The notes beneath the pieces are model-generated. The model did no database searches. It was not told the DNA's origin and saw nothing but the letters and a program-made list of their open reading frames with translations. Position numbers and translations under genes: made by a program. A stretch of 38,475 nt of DNA from Candidatus Azobacteroides sp. (GTDB lineage: Bacteria; Bacteroidota; Bacteroidia; Bacteroidales; WRGA01), in NCBI GenBank assembly GCA_021201815.1, contig JAJQEC010000146.1, positions 1 through 38,475 of the forward strand. Reading direction: 5' to 3'. Each line of letters opens with the position of its first letter. Position 1 is the stretch's first letter. Shown piece by piece: positions 18,118 through 27,055 of the stretch.

Positions 18118-18152
18118 AAAGCGCCTGTCCATAAAAGTAACAGGCGCTTTTT
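18118..18152 (+). terminator. Intrinsic terminator after the AlkD-like gene
   Basis: AAAGCGCCTGT (18118-18128) and ACAGGCGCTTT (18140-18150) form an 11-bp perfect stem with T-rich flanks; it can work both ways. Between 18153 and 18393 nothing further is seen beyond AT-rich DNA. Confidence 0.88.
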
Positions 18153-18393
18153 ATCCTTTCTTACTTACTTTGTTCTTAACAAATTAAGAAAGGGTAATAT
18201 TTAAGAGCATACCATAAAAACAAGCATCTCCGAGGTTTGTTCATTATATATATATTTATAATATAATTTAATAAATCAGAATCATTTTCTAACATTTATA
18301 AAGAAATAAAGGGTCAATCGCTATTTTTTAACCACAAAACTTTTTCTGTCTCCTCTTCTTCCCCGAAAGCATATATCTTTTCTATAGATTTGG

Positions 18394-18422
18394 TTGGTTT
18401 TTGAGAAAAAAATATAACTTTG
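18394..18422 (+). promoter_or_regulatory. Promoter of the trpB-like gene
   Basis: TTG (18394-18396), 18 nt, then TAACTTTG (18415-18422). The leader would be about 63 nt, without a visible Trp-rich peptide or attenuator. Confidence 0.65.
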
Positions 18423-18491
18423 ATGCAAATTAATTTCCCTTTTTCCATTTTTTACGAGGAAAATGTTTTTATAAGCTAAACTAATTATAAT

Positions 18492-19859
18492 ATGGACTCA
18501 AAAACAAAAAGATTTATCCTGTCAGAACAGGAAATTCCTACCCACTGGTACAACATTCAGGCGGAAATGAAAAATAAACCGTTGCCTCCGCTGCATCCGG
18601 GCACAAAACAGCCCCTTAAACCGGAAGATCTGTTTCCTATTTTTGCGGAAGAACTTTCCAGACAAGAATTAAACCAGACGGATGCATGGATTGAAATACC
18701 GGAAGAAGTAAGGAATCTTTATAAGAATTACCGTTCTACTCCATTGGTAAGAGCTTACGCACTGGAAAAAGCATTAGGCACTCCGGCTCATATCTATTTT
18801 AAGAATGAAAGTGTAAGTCCGATTGGCTCGCATAAAATTAACTCCGCTATTCCACAGGCTTACTACTGTAAAAAAGAGGGAATCACAAATATTACAACAG
18901 AAACAGGAGCCGGACAATGGGGAGCAGCCCTATCATACGCAGCGAAAGCATTCGGACTGGATCTGGCAGTCTATATGGTAAAGATCAGTTATGAACAAAA
19001 ACCATACCGCCGTTCTATCATGCAGACCTTCGGTGCGCAGGTAACACCTTCTCCATCCATGTCGACAAAAGCAGGAAAAAAGATACTGACCGAAAATCCG
19101 AACTACCAGGGATCTTTGGGAACAGCTATCTCCGAGGCTTTGGAACTGGCTATGAATACACCGAACTGTAAATATACCCTGGGATCGGTATTAAGTCATG
19201 TTTCATTACATCAGACGGTAATCGGACTGGAAGCTGAAAAACAAATGGAAATGGCGGGCGAATATCCGGACATCGTGATCGGTTGCTTTGGTGGCGGGTC
19301 TAATTTTTCAGGGATATCGTTTCCTTTTATGCGTCACAATATCAAAGGAGATAAAAAGACACGCTTTATAGCGGCTGAACCGGCCTCCTGTCCGAAGCTT
19401 ACACGCGGTGTATTCCAGTACGATTTCGGTGATGAAGCAGGGTATACTCCGCTCCTGCCGATGTTCACTTTGGGACACAATTTTGCTCCTGCCAATATTC
19501 ATGCCGGTGGTTTACGTTACCATGGTGCCGGTGTAATCGTATCGCAATTACTGAAAGACGGACTGATGGAAGCAGTAGATATTCCTCAACTGGAATCTTT
19601 CGACGCCGGAATGCTTTTCGCTCAAACAGAAGGAATCGTACCGGCTCCGGAATCCAACCATGCTATTGCGGCAGCTATCAATGAGGCAAAGAAATGCAAG
19701 GAAACAGGAGAAGAAAAAGTCATCCTGTTTAACCTTTCCGGACATGGACTAATTGATATGACTGCTTATGAACAATACATTGCCGGTGACTTGATAAATT
19801 ATGCATTGACAGATGAAGACATTGCCAAAAACACATCGGAACTTGAAAAGATAATTTAA
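18492..19859 (+). CDS. Tryptophan synthase beta-like PLP enzyme (TrpB2 type)
   Basis: A 455-residue fold-type II PLP enzyme. The PLP lysine is in IGSHKINSA (Lys 115). ETGAGQWG follows, and the phosphate-binding loop is GCFGGGSNF. The length and the N-terminal extension (FILSEQEIPTHWYNIQAEM) mark the TrpB2 subgroup rather than TrpB1. TrpB2 condenses indole with serine to tryptophan, usually without needing TrpA. It stands alone here, with its own promoter and terminator and no other trp genes. That fits indole salvage rather than a place in the biosynthetic operon, though this is inference. Confidence 0.9.
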   Translation: MDSKTKRFILSEQEIPTHWYNIQAEMKNKPLPPLHPGTKQPLKPEDLFPIFAEELSRQELNQTDAWIEIPEEVRNLYKNYRSTPLVRAYALEKALGTPAHIYFKNESVSPIGSHKINSAIPQAYYCKKEGITNITTETGAGQWGAALSYAAKAFGLDLAVYMVKISYEQKPYRRSIMQTFGAQVTPSPSMSTKAGKKILTENPNYQGSLGTAISEALELAMNTPNCKYTLGSVLSHVSLHQTVIGLEAEKQMEMAGEYPDIVIGCFGGGSNFSGISFPFMRHNIKGDKKTRFIAAEPASCPKLTRGVFQYDFGDEAGYTPLLPMFTLGHNFAPANIHAGGLRYHGAGVIVSQLLKDGLMEAVDIPQLESFDAGMLFAQTEGIVPAPESNHAIAAAINEAKKCKETGEEKVILFNLSGHGLIDMTAYEQYIAGDLINYALTDEDIAKNTSELEKII

Positions 19860-19869
19860 TTGACCGCAC

Positions 19870-19919
19870 AACAGTAAGTAAAAACTCCGGACATTTCTTT
19901 TCCGGAGTTTTTTACTGTT
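19870..19919. terminator. Bidirectional terminator between trpB-like gene and secreted cassette 1
   Basis: The core stem AAAACTCCGGA (19881-19891) pairs with TCCGGAGTTTT (19901-19911). Outer ACAGT and ACTGT extend it. T-runs follow on both strands, so it serves both the trpB-like gene and the cassette arriving on the minus strand. Confidence 0.88.
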
Positions 19920-19971
19920 TCAGGTAAATAAAACACTTTATTTTATCCTTATTTTTCCTTTCTTTTTCTTG

Positions 19972-20343
19972 TCAGGTAAAAACATTCCGTTTCCTGAAAT
20001 AATGAAAGAAAATAATAGTGAGGGATAATAAGCTCCATACCTGCCAGTCTCTGTCTTTCAAAGGAACTTTCAAAGGTTCGCCCCCTCCGGGAGGAGGAGC
20101 GGATAAGGAAGAATCCTCATCTTTATCCGTCACAAAAAACAGGTTTGTTTCCGATCCGGCAAAAACACCTTTACTTTCCGCATCTCCTTTTTGCTCCGAA
20201 AAAGAAGATTTTCTCCCGAAAGAAGCCGATTCTTTCCACAGTCCATCCCGTCCTGCTTCTTTTCGGTTTTCTCCATAACTAATATGGGAAAGACCTCCCG
20301 CTAACCACAAACCTACTAAGACAAATAATACGTTACGTTTCAT
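19972..20343 (-). CDS. Small secreted protein with C-terminal PPPG/hydrophobic/basic tail, cassette copy 1
   Basis: A 123-residue protein of unrecognised family. The start is ATG 20343 (MKRNVLFVLVGLWLAGGL, signal peptide about 1-24); the in-frame extension to 20382 spoils the signal peptide. A polar middle rich in Ser, Lys and Glu leads to SLSAPPPGGGEP, then KVPLKDRD, a hydrophobic span (VWSLLSLTIIFFHYF) and the basic end RKR. The same order occurs in the copy-2 protein at 26626, although the middle regions are unlike each other. The tripartite end resembles C-terminal sorting signals in layout (motif, membrane span, basic residues). It is the last gene of its cassette, 66 nt after the small T9SS gene. 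Confidence 0.65.
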   Translation of the reverse strand: MKRNVLFVLVGLWLAGGLSHISYGENRKEAGRDGLWKESASFGRKSSFSEQKGDAESKGVFAGSETNLFFVTDKDEDSSLSAPPPGGGEPLKVPLKDRDWQVWSLLSLTIIFFHYFRKRNVFT

Positions 20344-20409
20344 AGATATTTTTTTTGACCCGAAAGACAAAAAGAAAAGCACAGGCTTTTACTTTTTATC
20401 GTTCGCTTT

Positions 20410-21282
20410 TTACTTCTTAATCCTGATTATCTTCTGTTTTCCGGAAATAACACTGACCGCTTTTACCAGATAAATTTCTTTTGAAAGCTCTTCGGTTGAT
20501 ACATACCGGGTCGTGTCCACGCTTTTTAAAAGCATTCCTGACAAAGCATAAATCTCAATCCGGGCAGGTTCTACTGCATGAATACCGATCGGAGAAGCGT
20601 ATAAATCGAAAAAGGCATCCGGAGTTTCCTCCATTCCTGTTGACGGAAGATAAGCCAAAGTCACGGTCAGGTCTTTTATATTGGCAGCTCCTGACACATC
20701 ATTGGTTTGTTCTCCGGCGAAATTCCGGCTACGTATCAGGCGGATGCTTTTTATTTCTTTTCCTGACGGAACGGTCAGGGAATAAGATGTACAACCCGTC
20801 GTATAGGCAAAAACAACAAATTGCCCATCCGCATAATTGTTTCCATCCTTTTCTTCACTGAAACCGGCAATAAAATTAGAACCTCCGCTGCTACCGGAAA
20901 TTCCGCTTATCTCAACCGACGAGATAGTCGCTTCTCCTGCTACAGTGATATCAATCCATGCCGAATTATCCTCATACCCTGTATTTCCGGAAACACCTGC
21001 CATAGACCATACCGGCAGATTTCGGCTGACAGGGATACTTAACCCACAACCACTCTGCTGCCAACTGAACGGGTAGTCAAAATAGGAAATTCCGCTTCCC
21101 GAAACCCGGAACGCGTCGGATTGCCCTTCGTTATAAGACAATGTAAAATCCGCACCCTAGTAATCCGCAATCTCTGTAAGATCGATCTCACTTTGGGAAG
21201 TAATTCCTGCTGCTGAGAATACACAACTTATACTTACATAAAGGACGGCTACTAATCTGAAACTGATTTTTCTGTTACTCAT
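20410..21282 (-). pseudogene. Small T9SS-sorted secreted protein, copy 1, interrupted by an in-frame TAG
   Basis: A 291-codon reading frame runs from ATG 21282 to the stop at 20410, with one internal TAG at 21157-21159 (codon 42). The N-terminus (MSNRKISFRLVAVLYVSI..., signal peptide) lies before the stop. After it the frame continues GADFTLSYNEGQSDAF, matching DFTLEYNSGQSDAF in the intact copy at 27056-27910. Shared later motifs are GYED, GGANFIAGFS-like text and NFAGQQTNDVSGAANIK-like text. The C-terminus (IEIYALSGMLLKSV..., ending KIIRIKK) is a T9SS type A sorting domain. An ATG at 21141 could restart translation, but the product would lack a signal peptide. Read-through, real decay or a base-call error are all possible. 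Confidence 0.8.
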
Positions 21283-21321
21283 TTCTATTCGTTTTTGGTA
21301 TATTTTATCATTCCTCTGTTA

Positions 21322-24300
21322 TCAATAATGTATTTTAAATATCCGGCTTTTACTTTTGGTCGCACAGCGTACCAGATAAACACCATGTGTGGACAGCGGA
21401 CTATGCAGGAAAATTTCCTGTCCGGTAATCCCTTTTTTATCAAAAAGAGTGCGTCCCTGGAGGTCGCTCACGGATATTTCCATGATATCTTCTCCCTTAA
21501 GGCTGACCACGTGCAGGATATTTCCATGATAAGAAAGAGAAATATCTCTCTCTTGCCGGAGCACGTCATGGATGTTTGTTCCTGTCCTTACCAGATAGAG
21601 ATACAAACGGTTATTCAGAAAAATCTCTTCTTCTGTTTTTTCAAATTCATAATAAGATTGTGTGCGAAGGTTGATGCTTTCGGAAATATATTCCTTTCCG
21701 GTATCCACAAGATACAAGTCATATAAAGGAGAAAAATTCTCCGCTCCGGTAAAAAACAAACGAACCGGGCCGGTATGAAAAGTACTTAACCCGACCGATA
21801 TGTGCGTCCTTTCATCACCGATCACCTGCATATCCAGCATAGTGCCGTCTTCCGCCAAGGTATATACACTGACCGGATAAGGGTAATCTGTTATTTTTTC
21901 CCCTTTTTCATCCGTCCGGCAAGTAAGGTTTTCTTTCAGAAATACTTTGGGAACATTCTTCCCTTCATCCGATAATGCGTTTTCCTCATCCAATATAAGA
22001 ACAGTCCGGTTAGTATGTCCGTTAATCTCTGCATCAATATATAAAGGCAGTAAGGCAGAAGAAGCAACAGACCGGAGTTTCGTTCCGGCATTTCCGGCCA
22101 TATGGGTGACATGCGTAGATAAGGAACTGAAAGCAGCCGTACTTTCTACCAGGATACTCTGCATCGGAGCAATATACCGGTCAAGCGGCGGATTCGCAGT
22201 TGTAATGGTAATAGAAGGATCATTTGTACCTCCACTTCCATACTGGAAATAAGTAGTAAAATTCTGTCCATTCCCATCCAGTATCTGGTAATAATTCTTC
22301 ACAGGATTCTGACTTCGGAAGGCCTCAAAATCCCAGTGCGACATAAACGGATTACCGACCATTACTTTTGTATCCGCACCCGATGCCGAAATAGGAAGGG
22401 TGATATCGCCGGTCGAACGATTCCAGACACTTCCTTCCTCATAAATAAACCGGTGGCTTTCCCCCCGGCTGGCAGGATGGGTATGTAATATATTTCCGTC
22501 CCATGTATAAATAAGATAGGTAGGATCATATTTAGGGAAATAGAAATCAAACGGATCATGGATGGATGCATCCGGCTGTTTATCATCTACCCAGATTGCA
22601 ACTCCCATCCCGGTAGTAAAGCGGATCCCCGGAGTATTAAAAGTTCCTGTCCAGTCTCCTTCTACATAGTTCCCGTTCTGCGGATTGGTCCGACCGAAAA
22701 AACCGGCATAGATAAATACATCATCATTATGCGGATTGGGATGCCTGACATAATAATCACCCGGATAGACATCCCGCAAGGGAGAAGAAAGCATATACCA
22801 GCGATTGCTTAGTAACTGCTGGTGAATATAAGCCGCGTCATAATCCAGGCTGTCCGTACGAATCACTTCTCCGCCATGTTCAAAAGTAATATTACCACAT
22901 TCCGAAACAGGATAATAAAAATAAGTAGTAGAAGTCTCAGAAAGATCCGGGTAAACAGTCAGGCCGTCCGGAATCAGTACATTCGTACATTTTCGGGGAA
23001 TTTTGGAAGAAGGATTTACCGGATTATACATATCCTCTTCTTTCGGGTCCAGCCAGTTGCTATAATTATGCCAGTCCGAACTTTTAGCCCCGGTCCAGAT
23101 AAGGGAATCAGGCGTCAGGTACACACAGACAGAATCTAGGTCGTTACTTAACGGATTCCCATTCAGGTCAAAAAGAAACACATAAAATTTTTCAACGACT
23201 TCACTATTCTTGGTAATTTCCAGCGTTCCCCCATTCTCCCCGATCCGGAAACCTCCTCCGGTGGTAGGATACCATTTATTTTCTTCCAACGGATCATAAG
23301 TAACCGGGTCATACCATCCGAATTTATACACGCCTTTGGGAAAAAGCTCGATCAATTCGGTACTTCCTTCACACATAATTCGTTCATCCGGGGAAAACAT
23401 CTTTCCTTTGGCATAATTATTCGCTGTCAGGCATTCATCGAACATAAATACCCCGTCTTTTTCATTCAATCGGATTTCAAATCCTTTATAATCTGTCTGA
23501 GGCGTATAGGGAAAAGAAAATTCGATCTGCCGCTGTTCACCGGATTGAAGGACAACGTCCATTATTTCGGTATGAAGCCGGATATATGTATCATCGCTTT
23601 TTAAAGCATATACCGATACATACAAAGGAGAATAAGAAGGTGCATTTCCTTCATTGACTATAAAAATTCCGACTTCCACTTCTCCTGTAACCGGTAGGTA
23701 GACGGTGTTAGCCGGATAGCCAAAAACAAAAGCAATATCGGGGGCCAGAAACAGCGTTTCTCCTTCATCATTGAGATTAGTGGCTTGTTGAAAAAAGTTA
23801 TTATAAGGGCGATGCCGCTTCCCTGTTTTGGTAACAAATTCAGTGACAGGGCTGAGGGGATAAGCCGGAACAGTGAGGTCATCATTGATAAATACCGGAT
23901 TGAAAGCAAACTGATTCCATGTTTTACGAGCCGGTGCCCATGGGCTTTCATCCGGATACTCAGATTTAAAAATCCATAAATGCCCGAGATAACCCGGATC
24001 CGTACTTCTGTTTTTTCCTCCGACAATAATTATTTCTGCCTGTCCGTCTCCGTCTACATCGGCAATAGTCGGATATTCTGCGCCTGTGCCGGAAGAGCAT
24101 AGGAAAGTAGCCAGATCATACACATCCGCAACGGGTGCTCCGGTAAGGTGGTCTTTCATACTTCCGTTAATAATACGCAGATGCGTTTCATCCCGGTAAA
24201 CCAATTCGGATATACCATCCTGATTAAAATCAAACAACGTAATTCCCGTAGCTCCTGAGCCATCTGAATGAGCAAGCCGCCAGAATTCTTTCAGAACAGG

Positions 24301-25644
24301 ATTCCCCTTTTCATATTTATAGGCCATAATAAGGCTGTTTGCATTCGGAACATCTCCGGCATCGTTTTTAATAAATACGATTTCCGGGTAGCCATCTCCA
24401 TCGATATCCCCCACAAAAGGATAACTGCATTTCGAGGCTTCGGGAATATATTTGGAAGCCTTTATTCCTCCGGTTTCGGGGTCTGCTATATATAAAAGGG
24501 TACCACCTGTAGAAGTAGTGATTCTGATGACCAGTTCCGGTTTTCCGTCATTATCCATATCAATCACAGAAACCATTCCACCATCCGAGAGGTTTACTGT
24601 TCCTGACGGAGCATCGGGGTCCAACGGATTAAGTTCCGGGACAAGCTTCCTGACAAGAGTTAATGTACTTAAATCCGGACTTACAGAATAAATATAAGTA
24701 CCGACAATAAGGTTCATTTCACCGGTACCATACAGGTCTGCTGCGATTGCCGCACTTGTATTCCGTCCTACAGGGACTTCTACAGGGGTCGCACAAAGTA
24801 ATTTCCCATCCCTGGAATCAAACACTTTTCCTCCGACGATCACCTCCGGGATGCCATCCTGATTCAGATCATAAAAAGACGGAGAGATATAATCATAAGT
24901 AGTTGCATGATATATATCACTGCTTGTCCATAGTAAATCACCATGATAACTGTATGCCCGCAAATAATAATCCGCCTCTGCTACGACAATCAGGGTAGAA
25001 TCTATTCCGCTAAGTCTTGTTTTAGCAATTCCGTACCTTGTATTAAGACTCCAGCTAAAAGGTTTCACCAGGTTAATAACACGTGGAGTAGCAGACAGGT
25101 CATTCCCTTTATAAATAGCAAGCTGGGAGCAAGGCCGGTATACGCCATCAATATTTCCATCCTTCGGATTCATTCCGACAATTATTTCCACGATTCCGTC
25201 CCCGTCAATATCTCCGGTAACCGCTATCTGGTAGGGCGTCAGCGTCATTTCATCCGTTCGGGTATAATCGATTCCCCATAGCTGGGTAGGAGGAGGAGAA
25301 GTACACATGTCCGTATAAAGGTTATCCGGCTGGTCAGCCACATTAATGTATACCCATGCTGTTTTGGTCTCGTTAATTTTAGGAGCATATACCTCATACT
25401 CCAGCGAATCTCTTCCCCAGAATCCGGTCTCCGGAATATAACGAATCATACTCATGGGTGCTTCTACGGAAACAGACCCGGCCACAGCATGTATCGGTGG
25501 TGTCACAATCGTCACCGTTACTTCCGACCAGTGACTGCTTCCTAATTCGTCATTAGCCAGTACATTCCATCGGGCATTTCCACCTGGCCGGACAAATACA
25601 TTATCTGTGTTAGGTTGGAAAGATTGTCCATACCCTGTGAACAC
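21322..25644 (-). CDS. Giant FG-GAP beta-propeller surface protein with T9SS sorting domain, copy 1
   Basis: A 1440-residue open frame. Residues 10-105 resemble a cadherin/Big-like domain (NTDNVFVRPGGNARWNVLAN). Residues 140-545 carry at least six calcium-binding FG-GAP/VCBS loops of the DxDxDGxxE type: DIDGDG 145-150, DLNQDG 259-264, DMDNDG 362-367, DIDGDG 413-418, DFNQDG 472-477 and DVDGDG 529-534. This is an integrin-alpha-like propeller. Further beta-rich domains follow, and the last 75 residues are a T9SS type A sorting domain (ISVSDLQGRTLF..., GVYLVRC). The frame lacks a proper signal peptide: its N-terminus is out of frame at 25653-25727 because of a one-base slip. A role in adhesion is a guess from domain type. 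Confidence 0.85.
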   Translation of the reverse strand: MFTGYGQSFQPNTDNVFVRPGGNARWNVLANDELGSSHWSEVTVTIVTPPIHAVAGSVSVEAPMSMIRYIPETGFWGRDSLEYEVYAPKINETKTAWVYINVADQPDNLYTDMCTSPPPTQLWGIDYTRTDEMTLTPYQIAVTGDIDGDGIVEIIVGMNPKDGNIDGVYRPCSQLAIYKGNDLSATPRVINLVKPFSWSLNTRYGIAKTRLSGIDSTLIVVAEADYYLRAYSYHGDLLWTSSDIYHATTYDYISPSFYDLNQDGIPEVIVGGKVFDSRDGKLLCATPVEVPVGRNTSAAIAADLYGTGEMNLIVGTYIYSVSPDLSTLTLVRKLVPELNPLDPDAPSGTVNLSDGGMVSVIDMDNDGKPELVIRITTSTGGTLLYIADPETGGIKASKYIPEASKCSYPFVGDIDGDGYPEIVFIKNDAGDVPNANSLIMAYKYEKGNPVLKEFWRLAHSDGSGATGITLFDFNQDGISELVYRDETHLRIINGSMKDHLTGAPVADVYDLATFLCSSGTGAEYPTIADVDGDGQAEIIIVGGKNRSTDPGYLGHLWIFKSEYPDESPWAPARKTWNQFAFNPVFINDDLTVPAYPLSPVTEFVTKTGKRHRPYNNFFQQATNLNDEGETLFLAPDIAFVFGYPANTVYLPVTGEVEVGIFIVNEGNAPSYSPLYVSVYALKSDDTYIRLHTEIMDVVLQSGEQRQIEFSFPYTPQTDYKGFEIRLNEKDGVFMFDECLTANNYAKGKMFSPDERIMCEGSTELIELFPKGVYKFGWYDPVTYDPLEENKWYPTTGGGFRIGENGGTLEITKNSEVVEKFYVFLFDLNGNPLSNDLDSVCVYLTPDSLIWTGAKSSDWHNYSNWLDPKEEDMYNPVNPSSKIPRKCTNVLIPDGLTVYPDLSETSTTYFYYPVSECGNITFEHGGEVIRTDSLDYDAAYIHQQLLSNRWYMLSSPLRDVYPGDYYVRHPNPHNDDVFIYAGFFGRTNPQNGNYVEGDWTGTFNTPGIRFTTGMGVAIWVDDKQPDASIHDPFDFYFPKYDPTYLIYTWDGNILHTHPASRGESHRFIYEEGSVWNRSTGDITLPISASGADTKVMVGNPFMSHWDFEAFRSQNPVKNYYQILDGNGQNFTTYFQYGSGGTNDPSITITTANPPLDRYIAPMQSILVESTAAFSSLSTHVTHMAGNAGTKLRSVASSALLPLYIDAEINGHTNRTVLILDEENALSDEGKNVPKVFLKENLTCRTDEKGEKITDYPYPVSVYTLAEDGTMLDMQVIGDERTHISVGLSTFHTGPVRLFFTGAENFSPLYDLYLVDTGKEYISESINLRTQSYYEFEKTEEEIFLNNRLYLYLVRTGTNIHDVLRQERDISLSYHGNILHVVSLKGEDIMEISVSDLQGRTLFDKKGITGQEIFLHSPLSTHGVYLVRCATKSKSRIFKIHY

Positions 25645-25652
25645 AAAAACGG

Positions 25653-25727
25653 AAAAAAGAACAAACTGATCAATCGAAAACGTAAGCTTCTGTTACGTTC
25701 CGGAAAACAAAAATAGTATCTTACCAT
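25653..25727 (-). pseudogene. Out-of-frame start and signal peptide of giant gene copy 1
   Basis: ATG 25727 begins MVRYYFCFPERNRSLRF, matching MVRQYLFC... at the start of copy 2, but the frame runs away from the giant gene. Adding one T to the T6 tract (25653-25658 on the plus strand as A6) would read LISLFFFSVFVFTGYGQSF. That restores a signal peptide joined to the giant protein, and it parallels LIWLLVFFASVSGSHGQTF in copy 2. As it stands, the product would be a 61-residue peptide. Confidence 0.75.
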
Positions 25728-25845
25728 ATTCTTTGTTTATTTTGTTTATGAATACTGAAAACCTGATAACATATATCTGAAGGAATAAGGGGTATTTCAA
25801 GCGGACAAGCACAAAAGGCAGGTATGGACAGTGCAATGAAAAAAC

Positions 25846-25887
25846 AAAAGGCCGTAGAAAGGAAAACGAATTCCCTTCCCGGCCTTT
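25846..25887 (-). terminator. Terminator-like hairpin in leader 1
   Basis: AAAAGGCCG (25846-25854) and CGGCCTTT (25880-25887) pair, with extra AGGAA/TTCC pairing inside. On the minus strand TTTTGTTTTTT follows. It lies 119 nt before ATG 25727, so on its own it would stop transcription before the giant gene. Confidence 0.7.
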
Positions 25888-25936
25888 CCTCTATAAAACT
25901 CCCGGAAGAAGAATAACGGATTTTTCTCCGGAGAGG

Positions 25937-25971
25937 TAGTAAAGATGCGGCCTCACGCCGTTCCTTTACTA
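25937..25971 (-). promoter_or_regulatory. Conserved leader hairpin, copy 1
   Basis: TAGTAAAG, 3-nt internal loop, CGGC, loop CTCAC, GCCG, 3-nt internal loop, CTTTACTA (plus-strand reading). Copy 2 (32624-32657) keeps the CGGC-CTCAC-GCCG core exactly. Its outer arms have changed but can still largely pair. Confidence 0.6.
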
Positions 25972-26233
25972 AGGTAAGGTATATAATAATTTTATAATAT
26001 GATACTGTGTTAATTTGCCAATGTGATAATAGGTTGATAGCAGATAAAAAATCGATGGATGGGATAAAAGGGAGAATACGAAGATAAGTAGCTTTCCCTT
26101 TTTCTTTCCTTATCAGGGGAAGGGAAAAACAGGATAAAAAGAAAATAACGGAAAAAAAAGCAAAGGATAGTTGCGTAATTAAAGAAGATTTAGTATTACG
26201 CGCACAGGTTAGTAAATTACTTAGTAAGTGTAG

Positions 26234-26248
26234 TCTCTCTCTCTCTCT
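26234..26248 (-). repeat. (TC)7.5 microsatellite in leader 1
   Basis: 15 nt of TC repeat (GA in the RNA), about 130 nt downstream of the predicted transcription start. The same site in copy 2 has 25 nt. Confidence 0.9.
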
Positions 26249-26382
26249 AATAGAATTTGGTTAACTTCCAAATTATCAGAAAAAAAAGAGGGAATAAAAA
26301 GTATATTTTCAAGAGATAACATCATATAGATTACTGGTTTTTCTTATCAATAAAAGGACAATGGATACTGTTAAAACCGGGG

Positions 26383-26413
26383 CAAATTTAGAAAAATATT
26401 TACAAAAAAACAA
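26383..26413 (-). promoter_or_regulatory. Promoter of cassette copy 1
   Basis: Minus-strand TTG (26413-26411), 20 nt, then TAAATTTG (26390-26383). The same pair occurs upstream of copy 2 with a 19-nt spacer. Conservation of both boxes in the two copies supports function. Confidence 0.75.
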
Positions 26414-26534
26414 TCATTAATTAATTTTAATATAAAAATAATCTGACTGCATACCTGCAAAAACCTGATTTTATTTTATAAAGAATCCTCATTTTCCCGG
26501 AGAACAAATAAGAAAACAATCATTTGTAAAAATA

Positions 26535-26598
26535 AAACCATAAAGAGGAGAGAACGGTATCCGGCAAGGAAATACGACCGTCTTCTCCTTTATGGTTT
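26535..26598 (-). terminator. Terminator at the end of cassette copy 2
   Basis: AAACCATAAAG (26535-26545) pairs with CTTTATGGTTT (26588-26598). Inner GGAGA/TCTCC and ACGGT/ACCGT pairings extend it. The minus strand continues TATTTTTAC. It lies 28 nt after the stop of the copy-2 small gene and isolates the two cassettes. Confidence 0.88.
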
Positions 26599-26625
26599 TA
26601 AATCTTATGGAAAGAAAATAAAGAT

Positions 26626-26976
26626 TTAATTTATTTTCATTTTCTTTTTCCGCTTTTCATTATATATGTATAACCCGTAAAACGAAAGAAAAATATATAT
26701 TACCCGATCATCCCTGTCAAAAGGGACTTTCTGCGGTTTGTCGGTAACTCCCGGAGGAGGCGCATTCAGACTCCCTTCTTCGTCTTTACCTATAGATGCC
26801 AATAATTCTTCTTTTACATCTACAAGCAAGTTTTTACTTTTATCCGAATCAAAAAGAAAAGATTCTTTCGATAAAGACTTATCACTTACAACCTGCCAGT
26901 CTGCACCTGCCTCTGGATAAGTCAGCATATTTCCCAGCATCAGTAAAATAAGTATCAGGATGGTTTTATTCTTCAT
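26626..26976 (-). CDS. Small secreted protein with C-terminal PPPG/hydrophobic/basic tail, cassette copy 2
   Basis: A 116-residue paralogue of the product at 19972. It has a signal peptide (MKNKTILILILLMLGNML, cleavage likely near 22-26) and a charged middle. Then come SLNAPPPGVTDKP, KVPFDRDD, a hydrophobic segment (VIYIFLSFYGLYIYN) and the strongly basic tail EKRKKKMK. Only the ends are clearly alike between copies, which points to constraint on the C-terminal signal. No database family can be named with confidence. Small Bacteroidetes proteins ending PPPG...VP...span...K/R are, from memory, common and uncharacterised. The start at 26976 follows the small T9SS gene by 79 nt. Confidence 0.65.
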   Translation of the reverse strand: MKNKTILILILLMLGNMLTYPEAGADWQVVSDKSLSKESFLFDSDKSKNLLVDVKEELLASIGKDEEGSLNAPPPGVTDKPQKVPFDRDDRVIYIFLSFYGLYIYNEKRKKKMKIN

Positions 26977-27055
26977 ATTGTGAATAGATTATGACTTTTG
27001 GTCAAAATTTTACATATCGGTAACCAACTCAGAGAATGTTGTTTGTTGCTACAGG

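Larger units (their letters stand above)
25728..26376 (-). promoter_or_regulatory. Long conserved leader of cassette copy 1
   Basis: No gene is supported in this stretch. It runs from the predicted start site (about 26376) to ATG 25727, and most of it aligns with 32411-33077. Shared elements, in transcription order, are: a (GA)n run, the stem GCGTAAT/ATTACGC (26167-26202 region), a pyrimidine-rich block, the sequence TATCACATTGGC, the hairpin 25937-25971, the palindrome CTCCGGAG, and a terminator hairpin 120 nt before the ATG. This fits an attenuator or riboswitch-like leader, or a free small RNA of about 530 nt. No known riboswitch class was recognised. Confidence 0.6.

Noticed and set aside
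25728..26376. Known riboswitch class (TPP, cobalamin, SAM, c-di-GMP, glycine, fluoride, ZTP, folate) in the cassette leaders
   Set aside because: None of the conserved core motifs of these classes as I know them could be found, so the leader is left as unclassified.
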